Shown here in pieces: positions 54,600 to 64,000 of a stretch of 64,000 nucleotides of DNA. This DNA comes from Beta vulgaris subsp. vulgaris (lineage: Eukaryota; Streptophyta; Magnoliopsida; Caryophyllales; Amaranthaceae). Position 1 is the first letter of the stretch. Every line of letters starts with the position of its first letter. A model generated the notes under the pieces. The model did not search any database. It saw only the letters and a list, made by a program, of their open reading frames with translations, and was not told the DNA's origin. The position numbers and the translations under genes are program-made. The stretch covers positions 47,070,027 to 47,134,026 of the forward strand of contig NC_079205.1 in assembly GCF_026745355.1 (NCBI RefSeq). Direction: 5' to 3'.

Positions 54600-56341
54600 T
54601 GTCCTCCAAGTAACTGAGAATGAACATGAGTAAATGTATTATTATTATTATATATTTTAAGGGTCATCTATTATATTTGTACTAAATTGTTTCTTTTTTT
54701 ATCTATGTGCTACTTATAATTGAACATTTTATTGCCATTATTGTTTTAAGTTCACGGATTAATTTGTTTTAAAAATATGAAGAGGAAAGAAAATTAAAAA
54801 AAATAGAATTTGGGTTTTTTTAAATATAATTGAGAGCCTAAAATTTGATTTTTTTTTTTTTTTATATCGTGAAGGACTTAAGGACCTAATCTAATTTTCA
54901 TTGATACCCTTTTATCATACACCCAATTTGAGGTCAATAAAGATGAAATTTGAAACTTCAAGTGCTTAATAATAAGAAAAACACAAACTTAAGTCCTTGT
55001 TGGATAGTTAGTGATACAACAATCTTGAAATCATTGTCTCTATATAACTAATCATGATTCATCCACCTATTTCCATTGTAATATTATACATGTACTATTT
55101 CATCTATTGAAGCTTTTGATTAAGTAACCAAATCCTATATCTTTCGTCTAATTTCTTCTCATTCCTTAATCAACTAGCATGATAGAAAAACTAGTTTAAT
55201 ATAATTTCTTTTGAACGGGTTGTTTAATATAAAATTAGTCACACTTTAATGAATTATTATGTTAATTCCAAATATTACCAGCAACAAAATTATTAAATCT
55301 AGTTTCTTGAAAAGACAAAAAAACTCGCAAGAATAACACTTGCAAGATGCAAACATAACCCATTATAATAGGCTGGTTGAAGCTAGTTACGGGCCAGGAA
55401 AAGCCCAATAATCATCCCTTCCTCCAAAACTCATTTCAACTTTTTTTTGCAGGCTTAAGAGCAACCAAAGCCCAAGAATCAAATTTCTGACTTGGGCCTG
55501 GTTAAATCTAAATCTTTAGTCTCATTTTAAGTCCAGTACAGATTCGCAAAAATCCATCATCTTAAAAATAAAAAGTGTCTTATTTTCTCTAGAATTCTCT
55601 TTTTTTTTTTTCCTCTCTTGACAAAGATTTTGTTTTTGGGTTATTCTAATTTCTAAACATTTGCAGGTAAATTGTGGTGGAATTATGAAATTCCTTAAAA
55701 TTTTCAAATAGTCGAAATACAAAAGGTTAGATTGTTCTTTCTTTTTCTTTTAAATTTGTTACAAATTTGAACTCTTTGGATTATTCAATTATGTGTTTTT
55801 TCTGGATTTGTTTGTCTTGGGAATCTTACATCTTTTTCACCTATGGGTCTGGGAGAAGGGGTCCAGAAATGGGTCACATTCACATATGTGAATTGTGAGG
55901 GGAAAAGTGGCATTTTAATTTTTTTTTTTTTTGTGACAACCAAAAAAATCCACCATAAATCACTAGTAAAAAGAAAATAATAAAAGTAAACATTATTTAT
56001 GGGAGTCTTTAGTGATGCTTAATTATAAAATAGGTCATGTCAAATCCCATATATTGTGGCCTTGTGGGAATTTAAAAGAAATTATGGAGTTTATGTAATG
56101 GTTGATATGAAGAGGTGAATATGTCAGGCAATGCTCTTGTATTTTAGAAGATGATTAAAGGTCATATTTGTTGGAAGAATTCTAGGAAATTAAGAGTTCC
56201 ACATTGCTGACTTGAGTATGAGGAAAAGTTTGCTCGTAGGAAATACGCCTGGTTTGATTGTTAATTTTGTTATTGTACATTAGTAAATTTTGTTAAAATT
56301 AAAGATGATCTGGGTAACAAGTACACAATCAAAGTTAAATA
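54600..56341. other. AT-rich intergenic DNA, no gene recognised
   Basis: No ORF with a recognisable motif on either strand. Homopolymer T runs at about 54851-54863, 55439-55448 and 55920-55932. Possibly contains decayed MITE sequence around 55310-55510, but I could not find paired ends. Confidence 0.45.
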
Positions 56342-56760
56342 CGCCTTCCGTCCCAAAATATTCTTGACACTTATCAACCCACGTAGTTTTAGACGATAAG
56401 TTGTTTGGTTATCAATTGTTATTTTATTGAAAAGTAGATGTGATAGGAGTTATAAGTTAGTAAAAGTAGTATTATTTTATTTTAAGGAGAGATAATGTGG
56501 TTATGGTTAGAGTTGGTAGGTAATAAGAGATATTATTTTATTTGTGATAGGAGTTATAAGTTAGTAAAAGTAGTATTATTTTATTTTAAGGAGAGATAAT
56601 GTGGTCATGGTTAGAGTTGGTAGGTAATAAGAGATATTATTTTATTTGGAGGAGGGAGCGTGTGGGCCAATAGTTAAAAGGTAGAATGATAATAATAGTG
56701 GGTCATATTCCAAAATAGATAAAAATAAAAAGTATAAAGAGTATTCTAGGATGGAGGGAG
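56342..56760. mobile_element. Stowaway-type MITE with internal 104-bp tandem duplication
   Basis: Left end CGCCTTCCGTCCCAAAATAT (TA at 56340-56341); inverted right end CTCCCTCCATCCTAGAATAC (TA at 56761-56762). Inside, 56441-56544 and 56545-56648 are direct tandem copies with about one mismatch. Confidence 0.83.
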
Positions 56761-56871
56761 TAGTTTAATTTCAAACCCCAAATGATACCTAATCCCCATA
56801 GCAGAATTGTAGTGACAATGTTTTACGAGCATAGGGAGTAATCCCTATGTTCTACAAAGTTCTTTCCACTA

Positions 56872-57231
56872 GGGCTTCGTTTGGACGGAAAACATTTTAA
56901 ATGGAATATGATTTTCATTGAAATATTTTTCAAGGGAATTGTGGTTTAGTTTTACATTGTTTGGTTCCTTGCTTGAAAAGTTAAGGAGAAAATGAATTAT
57001 ATAACGGAATGGGAGAGGATGGATGGGAGGAAGAAGAAGAATGAGGAAGAAAATGTGTTTTCTTCTTCCTTTGAGAAGAAAAATATTTTCCACCATTTGA
57101 AAAACTATTTTCCACCATTTGAAAAACTATTTTCCACCAATTGGAAAGCTGTTTTTCACTTTACTTATCAAACAAAGGAAAATGGGAAAACCACTTTTCC
57201 TTGAAAAGGCTTTACACCCAACCAAACACAT
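56872..57231. mobile_element. Probable Tourist-like MITE
   Basis: Left text GGGCTTCGTTTGGACGGAAA and inverted right text TAATGTGTTTGGTTGGGTGT share the (G/T)GTTTGG block usual for this group. TTCCACCATTTGAAAAACTA repeats lie in the interior (57088-57150). The termini are diverged and no clear TSD was found. Confidence 0.4.
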
Positions 57232-58580
57232 TATAAAGGTAGCAACAAAAATCGAGGACTTTAAGTAACGGTTGATTGTGGAAAGTAGGAAGAACTTTGG
57301 GAAACGGATGAATGTGAAAAGTAGGAAGAACTTTGAGGGGATGCACTTTGATATGTAGGGTTTATTAACTGGTGTGTACTCTCATTTGTTCAGTTCTATT
57401 TTCTAAAAGTAATAAAATGAAAATATGATTTTTAGGTTCAATAATATATTGACTTTTTACCCTTTCTCTAATTGCCCTATGAGGCTATGATAGGAAAAAA
57501 TCACTAATTCAGGGGGTAGACTACCAAATAGTATATATTTTTAGTCCTTGTGCCACTAGGTTGGGGCGAAAATCAAGCCATACTCGTGTCGGATACTCTC
57601 CACGGTCTTCCGAGGGGTTGATAATTTTCAATTGTACAACCTACAAATGGAATAGCAGTCTTTCAAAAATTAAGGAAAAAGAAACTCTTTAGTTGAACTT
57701 AATTATGAATCTAATAGTCTAATATAAGTCTTTGCTAGAGGAGTCAGAGTGAGTCACTGAAGTGCATTGCATAGGAAAGGATTGTTTACATGGCTTTAGT
57801 CAATAATGAAAACACGAATCTTCTATTGAGAAAGACTGAGGATTGATTGTTTTAATAATTGAATGCTTGAGCTTTTGAAATTTACGTGTTTCTTGTTTTA
57901 CATAGTGCTATGAGGATGGGCGCCTTTAATGGGATGCCTTCATGTGTTCTTTTTAAGGATCCTGCTGACGTTGATTTCTGTTTCACAAGCCATGGATAAC
58001 TTGGTAATTTTATCTCAAAGTCAATAATTATAAGTCATAAGCTTTCATACGGCTGGCTAAGCAGTAATAAGATGTGAAGAACCTGCAGAGTGCAGATAAA
58101 CAAATAGTTTACAAATTGAAATTTTGCATGAATCTGCTGTTGTACATTGCTTTGAGTTTGCAGACAGGTTTCTTAAGCTAAAAGGTAAATCATGGTTACA
58201 ATTTACAACTAGAAGCCAGGACTTAAGAAACCAGATAAATAAGTTTGTTATTAAATTTGCAAAATTGTTAGTAAGCCTTTTTGTTACTCAACAAGAGTCA
58301 TTGTAACTATTGACTACACGTCTACACGGGTTTTAAAAGAAGCACGCTATGTGGCCTGTTAGGACTCTTGATATTCATGATGTTGGGGGCTTCATGTCTA
58401 ACTCGTAGGTGTCTGTATATGCTTTGCCTAATTCCTAGTGAGTAGCTTGGTTTATCCACTATGTTATCAGTCCATGCTGATACATTTGCAATCTCAAGTC
58501 GCATGAGCCAAAATGTTTCAATATGACGCACCAGAATCCCGTTTGCCAAAGTACTACAATTTACAGAATACAGTGATACT
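57232..58580. other. No gene recognised; less AT-rich than the left half of the window
   Basis: Short ORFs (for example 58124-58306) lack recognisable domains. The texture (TGCAG and GTAAAT motifs, moderate GC) would fit introns or a non-coding transcript of an unrecognised gene, but I cannot support one. Confidence 0.35.
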
Positions 58581-59361
58581 TGTTGGAACATTTATAGGGT
58601 AATGGGTTTGAAACTCATATGGGTATGTACTAGAAGAGGAGGAGGTCTAGTATGCAAAAGGCTAGAGTGCATCAAGTGGCAAAACGCATTGATAAACCAA
58701 GGGAGACAGAAGACTGCCGCGAGTCGCGACAACCGTCGCGAGTCGCGACCAGTGGCCCGTCGCGAGTCGCGACAGGCGTCGCGGGTCGCGACCAGCGCCT
58801 CGCGACTCGCGAGCTTCTTCGCGAGTCGCGACACGTCTTCTGCCTTGGAATGCGAAAAATTGCCTCGACGGTTTTATATCCGTTGTGATGCTTTGTTGAT
58901 CATTTTAATGACTTTTAAGGTCCTTTAATCAGTAGATTGAAGACCTTTGATGAGTGATTAAGATGGGGGTTATGTGATTAACCTCTCTGGTCAATGTGAT
59001 TAAGATGGGGGTTATGTTATTAACCTCTCTAGTCAATGAAAGGTTTATTTCTTCCTATATAAACCTTGGGATTCCTATGAGTGAGGGGTTAGAAGAAAAA
59101 TCAGATTTTCTATACTCTCAAATACTTCTTGCTTTGCTTAAGAGAAACCTTGCAACCTTCTCTTGAGTGTTCTTCACAAACACAAAGACATAAGTTCTTG
59201 TTGATTCACTTAGAAGATCATCTAAGTGGATTGTTTCTCTCCATTGTATCTCATTAGTTATTTCGTGGTAACCCGGTGATCCTAGAGGGGCGAAATTAAA
59301 CTAATAGGAAAGCGTAGTTTCCGTGCCTTGGAGTGGATATCCGGTTCTCTCATTGATCACA
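58581..59361 (+). mobile_element. Solo LTR of the young copia family
   Basis: Starts TGTTGGAACATTTATAGGGT and ends CTCTCATTGATCACA. It matches 18659-19399 and 23927-24665 in the opposite orientation. It is about 40 bp longer because GTGATTAAGATGGGGGTTAT and its continuation are repeated in tandem (about 58955-59036). It carries its own version of the GC-rich array (about 58717-58835). Flanks ATACT and CACGT do not match, so no TSD is seen. Confidence 0.9.
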
Positions 59362-61055
59362 CACGTATGAAATGCAACCAGTCTGCAATCTCTAGTTGAT
59401 GGTGTGGCACAATATGAAAATCTGTTATTGAACCAGTCAAAGTAGAATATGCTTACTCAATTCTGGGGTTGCGAATGTTTTGTTGAACCTGCAAAAGATT
59501 ATAAAATTATTATGTCTAGATGGAGCTTTCTGTGCTAGTGTCTAATAATAATTGGATCCTTCATAGTGACCTTAAAGTGACTTAGTCCTCTTTAACTTTC
59601 TCTTTATGGAAAAATATGCCAAACACGTCTTCTCTGATGCATTAAAACTGTGCAAAAAGTTATGTGGGAGATAACTTTTTGAAGCAGATTCATGGATTGT
59701 ATTATGACAGCTTGCTTACTGGATGGTTGCTGTATAACTTGGACAGCTTGCATCTATCATGTTTTTAAGTACCTAGAACTGAATTCATGGTGATGCATTC
59801 TTTTATCTCAGAGTTAGCTGCTATGTACAAGAGTCTTGAAAGTGGCAGTGGTAGGAACTAGGAGGGGGCTCCATTTTACGCTTCTAAGTTCAGGGGCTGA
59901 ACAGTTTGCGTCACAAAATGTCTGCTGTAAGTTGCACCATCTGTTGAATTTGGCAAGTTTACTCTTGACATGGATTTGTTGTTCCAATCCTTTATTTATG
60001 CTGGTTTTGGTGATATGGACTATCAGTGTTCTGATATGATCTCTTTGCTTTAGTTCACTTTGTGAGAGAATATGTGATCTACAAGTACAGAACGACCAAC
60101 TGACCAATGGTTTGAATTGAACTTTGGGGTAAGTCATTTGGGGTAGTAGTAGCTGAGAAAATGGGTTTTCAAGCTTCAATGGTAAGAGAATTTTTCTAGT
60201 CAAATTTATTGGCTTTTGGACGTAATGGGATATGAAGTATGGTAGAACGTTAATCTTACGGCCCTATGGACTTCTTTTGGTGCTCACGGCCTAGGCTTGA
60301 TTGAGTTTTAAGCTCTCTTATCTTTACTGATGCGGCTTAGTGTTTAGGTTGAGATATATGGTGCAGCTGTACAGGAAGTCTTGGCTTCACATCCTGTATT
60401 GGTGTACCATACCCTCAATTGTAAAGCTGAGTATGTTCATATGTATTTAGTGAATGTGACTTCCTTTTGTATTTATCTTTTTTTGATTAATGTGGCTCTG
60501 TCTGAACATCTAGGCAGTAGGATTCTCGTCAAATTATTGCTAAGTTTATGTTTATTTCACTTTATAATCTCTTTCCTTCAACCTTATTCAGTGTGGATGG
60601 ACTTGCTATTGGTGAAGTACATTCCTCTCTCTGTTCCTTGTAGCTAAACATTAGTAATTTTTCGGTCTATCGGAACCTAGATTAAAAATAACAACTGAGA
60701 CCTGAGTGAAACAACAAACAAGAACGAGGTTGCTTTTTCGTTGCGTTAGGGTGCATAACCGTCATTGTCACCAAGGTCATCTAGATGTCTACATATTAAT
60801 TACATATATCCGGCTTCCGTCTGATGCTCGAGTGGTTTTTCGCTTGCAAGTTTAAAGAAATATGACATTATTGACTAAGGACCACTATTTTTTAAAGCAT
60901 AAAATAAGTAGCAGTACTAATCTTAGTAATCTCATCTATCTGATTGAAAGGTACCTGTATAAATAATGATTCCAACTTCTACAAAGAAAGACTTTTACCA
61001 TCATGAGTTGACTGAGACTGTCAGACTGATGCTTATTTTTTCCACAGCAGGACTT
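59362..61055. other. No gene recognised; includes the 3' flank of the Ca2+-ATPase gene
   Basis: The last few hundred bases before 61056 should hold the 3' untranslated region of the minus-strand pump gene. Elsewhere I see only motif-less short ORFs. Confidence 0.4.
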
Positions 61056-64000
61056 TTATCTGCGGGCCAAGGGATTCTGTATGCTGGAAATTGGAATACA
61101 TTTTACGAGCCAACCGATGGGCCAACTGATTGCAGCAATTGCTATACATGCACTCCACTGACCCCAGTTCAACCTCTCAGTACCAGCAAATTTTTTGAGA
61201 AACTCTATCATCACCACTTGAAGAATAATAGTCATTCCAACTATTCCCAGAAACAACCTGTTTTTAAGAATACCTTCAAATACGTTCTTCTTTTCCAGCT
61301 TTCTTGCGTTGAATTCGTTGAATACTTGGCAGAACACAAAACAGTTGAAGATGAGGGTGTCCTTCACTTTCTCCCCTACTCCAAAGATTGACTCGCCTTT
61401 AAACTGTAGGGTAAGTAAGACGGCCATTTGATAAAATGCCTGTGCTATGAGGTTTCGCCACATGACTTTGGTTATGAGTTTCTCTGTTCTTCCTACTGGT
61501 GGTTTTTTCATGAGATCAGTAGTTGGCTCTTCAGTGGCCAAAGCTAATGCTCCCAAGGTGTCCATTATTAAGTTTACCCACAACAGTTGGACAGCCGTTA
61601 AGGGAACATTTCCGGAAGAAACTGCTGCGACAAAGTTGATGAAGAGCGCAGCCACATTTACAGTGAGCTGGAACTGAATGAACTTCTGGATGTTGTTATA
61701 CACACATCGACCCCACCTTAAGACGGTGACAACAGAAGCAAAGTTGTCATCTAGGATGACTATATCAGAGCTCTCTTTTGCAACTTCTGTACCCTGGATA
61801 CCCATTGACAAGCCAATATCGGCTTCTTTCAGGGCAGGAGCGTCATTTGTACCATCACCTGTCACAGCCACTACATGGCCTTTCTTCTTCAGGCACTGGA
61901 CCATTAGGAGCTTGTCAAGTGGAGATGATCTTGCCATTACTCGAATGTGATCGAGTTTTTTCCATTCTTTGTTCTGGTAAATAATTTCTGAACACTATGC
62001 CTTCTATCACAGCTTCTTCGTGTAATTGATCATATGGTTGGAGAATCCCACATTCTGTAGCAATGGCTTTTGCAGTAAAAATGTTATCCCCGGTGATCAT
62101 TATGACACCAACTCCTGCTTTCTTGCATGATTCTACTGCTTCTCGAACTCCAGGTCGACATGGGTCCTTTATTCCAACTATGCCCAGCAAGGTGAGCCCA
62201 CTTTCATCGAGCTCCTGCATCACTTCATCATCTTCTCCTGCTTTGTGAGCAAAAGCGATGCATCTTAGGCTTTTACCTGCCATTTTTTGAATTACTTCCT
62301 TGATATATTTCTGATCTTCTTCCTCCAACCTCAAAATCTTCCCTCTTTCATCATAATAATTCGAACACATGGCTAGAATCATCTCAGCTGCTCCCTTCCA
62401 ATGCACTTGCACTCTCTTGTCAGTCGTCGTCCTGGCCATAACACCGCTTCGCTTTTTCTCTGAATTAAATGCCTCAACTTTCACAACCTCAAAGCTTTTG
62501 TTTAGCTTGTCCATCTCTATCCCCAAATCACAAACAGCCCATTTTAGAATTGCCTTCTCAGTGGGACTTCCAGATATCTCAGGCATTGATTCAGAAGGTA
62601 ATTGACACACACTTCCTGTTGTGTTCAAGCCAATGGCTTGATGGAGCAACTCATTAACATTCTTTGATAAATCGAAGGGTTTTCGAACAAGTTCTTTTCC
62701 CTGCCAGAATTCAGTGACACTCATTTGGTTAAGAGTGAGGGTACCAGTTTTATCGGTGCATATGATTGTGGCTGATCCCATAGTCTCGCAAGCAGAGAGT
62801 TTCCTCACCATAGCATTGTCTGCCATCATCTTCTTCATGGAATATGCAAGAGTTAAAGTCACAGCTAACGGGAGACCTTCAGGAATGGCTACAACTATAA
62901 TGGTAACTGCTGTAGAAATCATGTTTATAATTGCATTCATAACATCATTTGTTTTTGTTTTCTTTCCGTTGTATTCTCGATTCCCATATTCATCTTTAGT
63001 ATGTCCAGTAAAGTAACGAATGAACAACACAAGGAGAACTAGTGATGCAACAAGAAGACCTACCTTACCAATGTATGAGGTGAGATTGTTGAGCCGCATC
63101 TGTAATGGAGTCTCTTCATCCAATTCTCGGCTTATGCATCCCATCATCTCGCCCCATGCAGTGTTCATCCCTACTGAAGTAACAAGCATCCTCCCGTAAC
63201 CATCTGTGACCTTTGTTCCAGAGAACAAGAAAGGGTTACTGTTGTCATTTACTTCGACGTGATCACTTTCTCCTGTCATGCTTGACTCATCCACTTTTAG
63301 GGAGTAACCATCCAAGAACAATCCATCAGCTGGAATCTGATCTCCTATCTTCAGAAATATGATATCACCCACGACAACTTCAAAGATGGATACTTGTTGG
63401 CGACGGTTATCTCTCAACACTTCTACTTGTATGTCACTACTAACATCCGAGAGCTTTTTAAACTGTCGGCTTTGCTTGATGTTGCTGATTGCAGACACAG
63501 AGACAACAAGAAAAATAGCAATGATGATGCTTCCGCCATCATACCACCCCTCTTTAGGGCCATGCTGCTTCATGCCAAACCCTAGGGAAAGGCATGCACA
63601 AAAGAAGAGTATGATAATTGTGGTGTCATTCATGGCTGCAATAATAAAACTTAAAAAGCTTTTTTCAGGTGGTTTTTTATAATAATTAGACCCAAATACA
63701 TTCTTTCGGTGCAAAAGATCAGAAGTGTTGTTGCTACTTACACCAAGTGCATTGTTAGTTCCTAGTGTAAAAGCAAGACGCTTTACACCACCAAGTTGTA
63801 AAAGAGACTCGAGGTCCCTTTCTCGCGTCATGGAAGTGAGTGTTTTTTGGTCGATAGAACACGAAAAAGGCGTCGTGTTCTCCGAAGTATGAGAATCAAT
63901 GTCGAGAACGACATAGGAAGGAGAGCGGACAACAGCCCTTTGACTGAGCTGAGCGTTGTTAAGAAGTACCTTTTTAGTTAATGTAACGATGAAGTAAACT
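61056..64000 (-). CDS. Autoinhibited Ca2+-transporting ATPase, plasma-membrane type (ACA12/13-like), partial and frameshifted
   Basis: A P2B-type calcium pump. Type 2B ATPases move Ca2+ out of the cytosol using ATP and are switched on by calmodulin at the N-terminus. Read on the minus strand from the window edge, the frame is open from 63999 with no ATG (VYFIVTLTKKVLLNNAQLSQ.., GVKRLAFTLGTNNALG), so the start and probable calmodulin site lie outside. Motifs in order: SFIIAAMNDTTIIILFF (TM1-2), DESSMTGESD (actuator), VVAIPEGLPLAVTL (TM4 ion site), ICTDKTGTLT (phosphorylated Asp), WKGAAEMIL, MITGDNIFTAKAIA, VVAVTGDGTNDAPALKEADIGLSMG (hinge), VNLIMDTLGALALATE (TM6), QNPLARR end. There is no intron over about 2.9 kb, as in ACA12/13. 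The frame breaks at an A6 run (plus 61956-61961) between RMEK and the expected LDHIRVMARS; one base fewer restores it. About 980 residues are in the window; the family is about 1030. Confidence 0.93.

Noticed and set aside
54349..54633. Poly-Asn/poly-Tyr and poly-Ile ORFs
   Set aside because: Pure translation of trinucleotide microsatellites; no start context or conserved domain.
58124..60647. Possible exons of a host gene (for example 58124-58306, 59814-60203 minus, 60381-60647)
   Set aside because: The texture is gene-like but no ORF shows a domain and no consistent set of splice sites could be assembled.
63831..63831. Met at 63831 as start of the calcium pump
   Set aside because: The same frame stays open to the window edge and reads as pump N-terminal sequence, so this Met is internal.
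1..64000. CRISPR arrays, operons, tRNA or rRNA genes
   Set aside because: None seen; tRNA-like boxes belong to SINEs, and the direct repeats are transposon structures.

Overview
This is nuclear DNA from a flowering plant, most likely a eudicot. The evidence is L1-type LINEs with DUF4283 or RRM ORF1 proteins, Ty1/copia LTR elements, Stowaway, Tourist-like and hAT MITEs, a Mutator-like element, a tRNA-derived SINE, and a plant-type autoinhibited Ca2+-ATPase. I cannot name the species. Nothing bacterial is present, so ribosome-binding sites, operons and CRISPR arrays do not apply.

Only one clear host gene is visible: a plasma-membrane-type calcium pump (ACA12/ACA13 class) on the minus strand at 61056-64000. 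Its start lies beyond the right edge, and one extra base in an A6 run breaks its frame. Nearly everything else recognisable is transposable-element DNA, much of it nested and datable by target-site duplications (TSDs).

Layout. 1-6319: AT-rich, with a subterminal-repeat MITE, two Stowaways and a decayed Mutator-like element (3346-4796) that carries another Stowaway. 6336-11078: a 5'-complete LINE with a 16-bp TSD, intact ORF1 and dead ORF2. About 11735-16550: an old minus-strand copia element lacking its 5' end. 16874-17000: a SINE with a 15-bp TSD. 17101-17615: a Stowaway split by a hAT MITE. 18659-24665: a young minus-strand copia element with both LTRs; a solo LTR of the same family lies at 58581-59361. 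25115-31577: a nearly intact minus-strand LINE with RNase H. 31595-41500: MITEs, a LINE RNase H relic, a solo LTR with TSD CATCA, a second DUF4283-type LINE pseudogene, nested Stowaways and a SINE relic. 41540-46272: a nest in which a Tourist-like MITE holds a 4.2-kb Mutator-like element, which holds a Stowaway; a hAT MITE adjoins it. 46821-50137: a 5'-truncated LINE. 50592-53182: a short LTR element carrying only gag. 53330-57231: a LINE relic, a microsatellite-expanded MITE and further MITEs. 57232-61055: no gene recognised apart from the solo LTR.

The most unusual object is the Mutator-like element at 41583-45799. In one continuous reading frame it joins a MuDR-type DNA-binding region directly to the C-terminal half of a plant mobile domain (MAIN/MAIL1-like), with no DDE transposase core between. 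Both ends carry arrays of near-perfect palindromes built on ACCGCTACTC, eleven in all. A decayed relative at 3346-4796 keeps similar termini and traces of the same palindromes. Also notable are a CGCGAGTCGCG motif shared by the LTRs of two otherwise different copia families, and a minimal LINE insertion of about 15 bp flanked by a 17-bp duplication.
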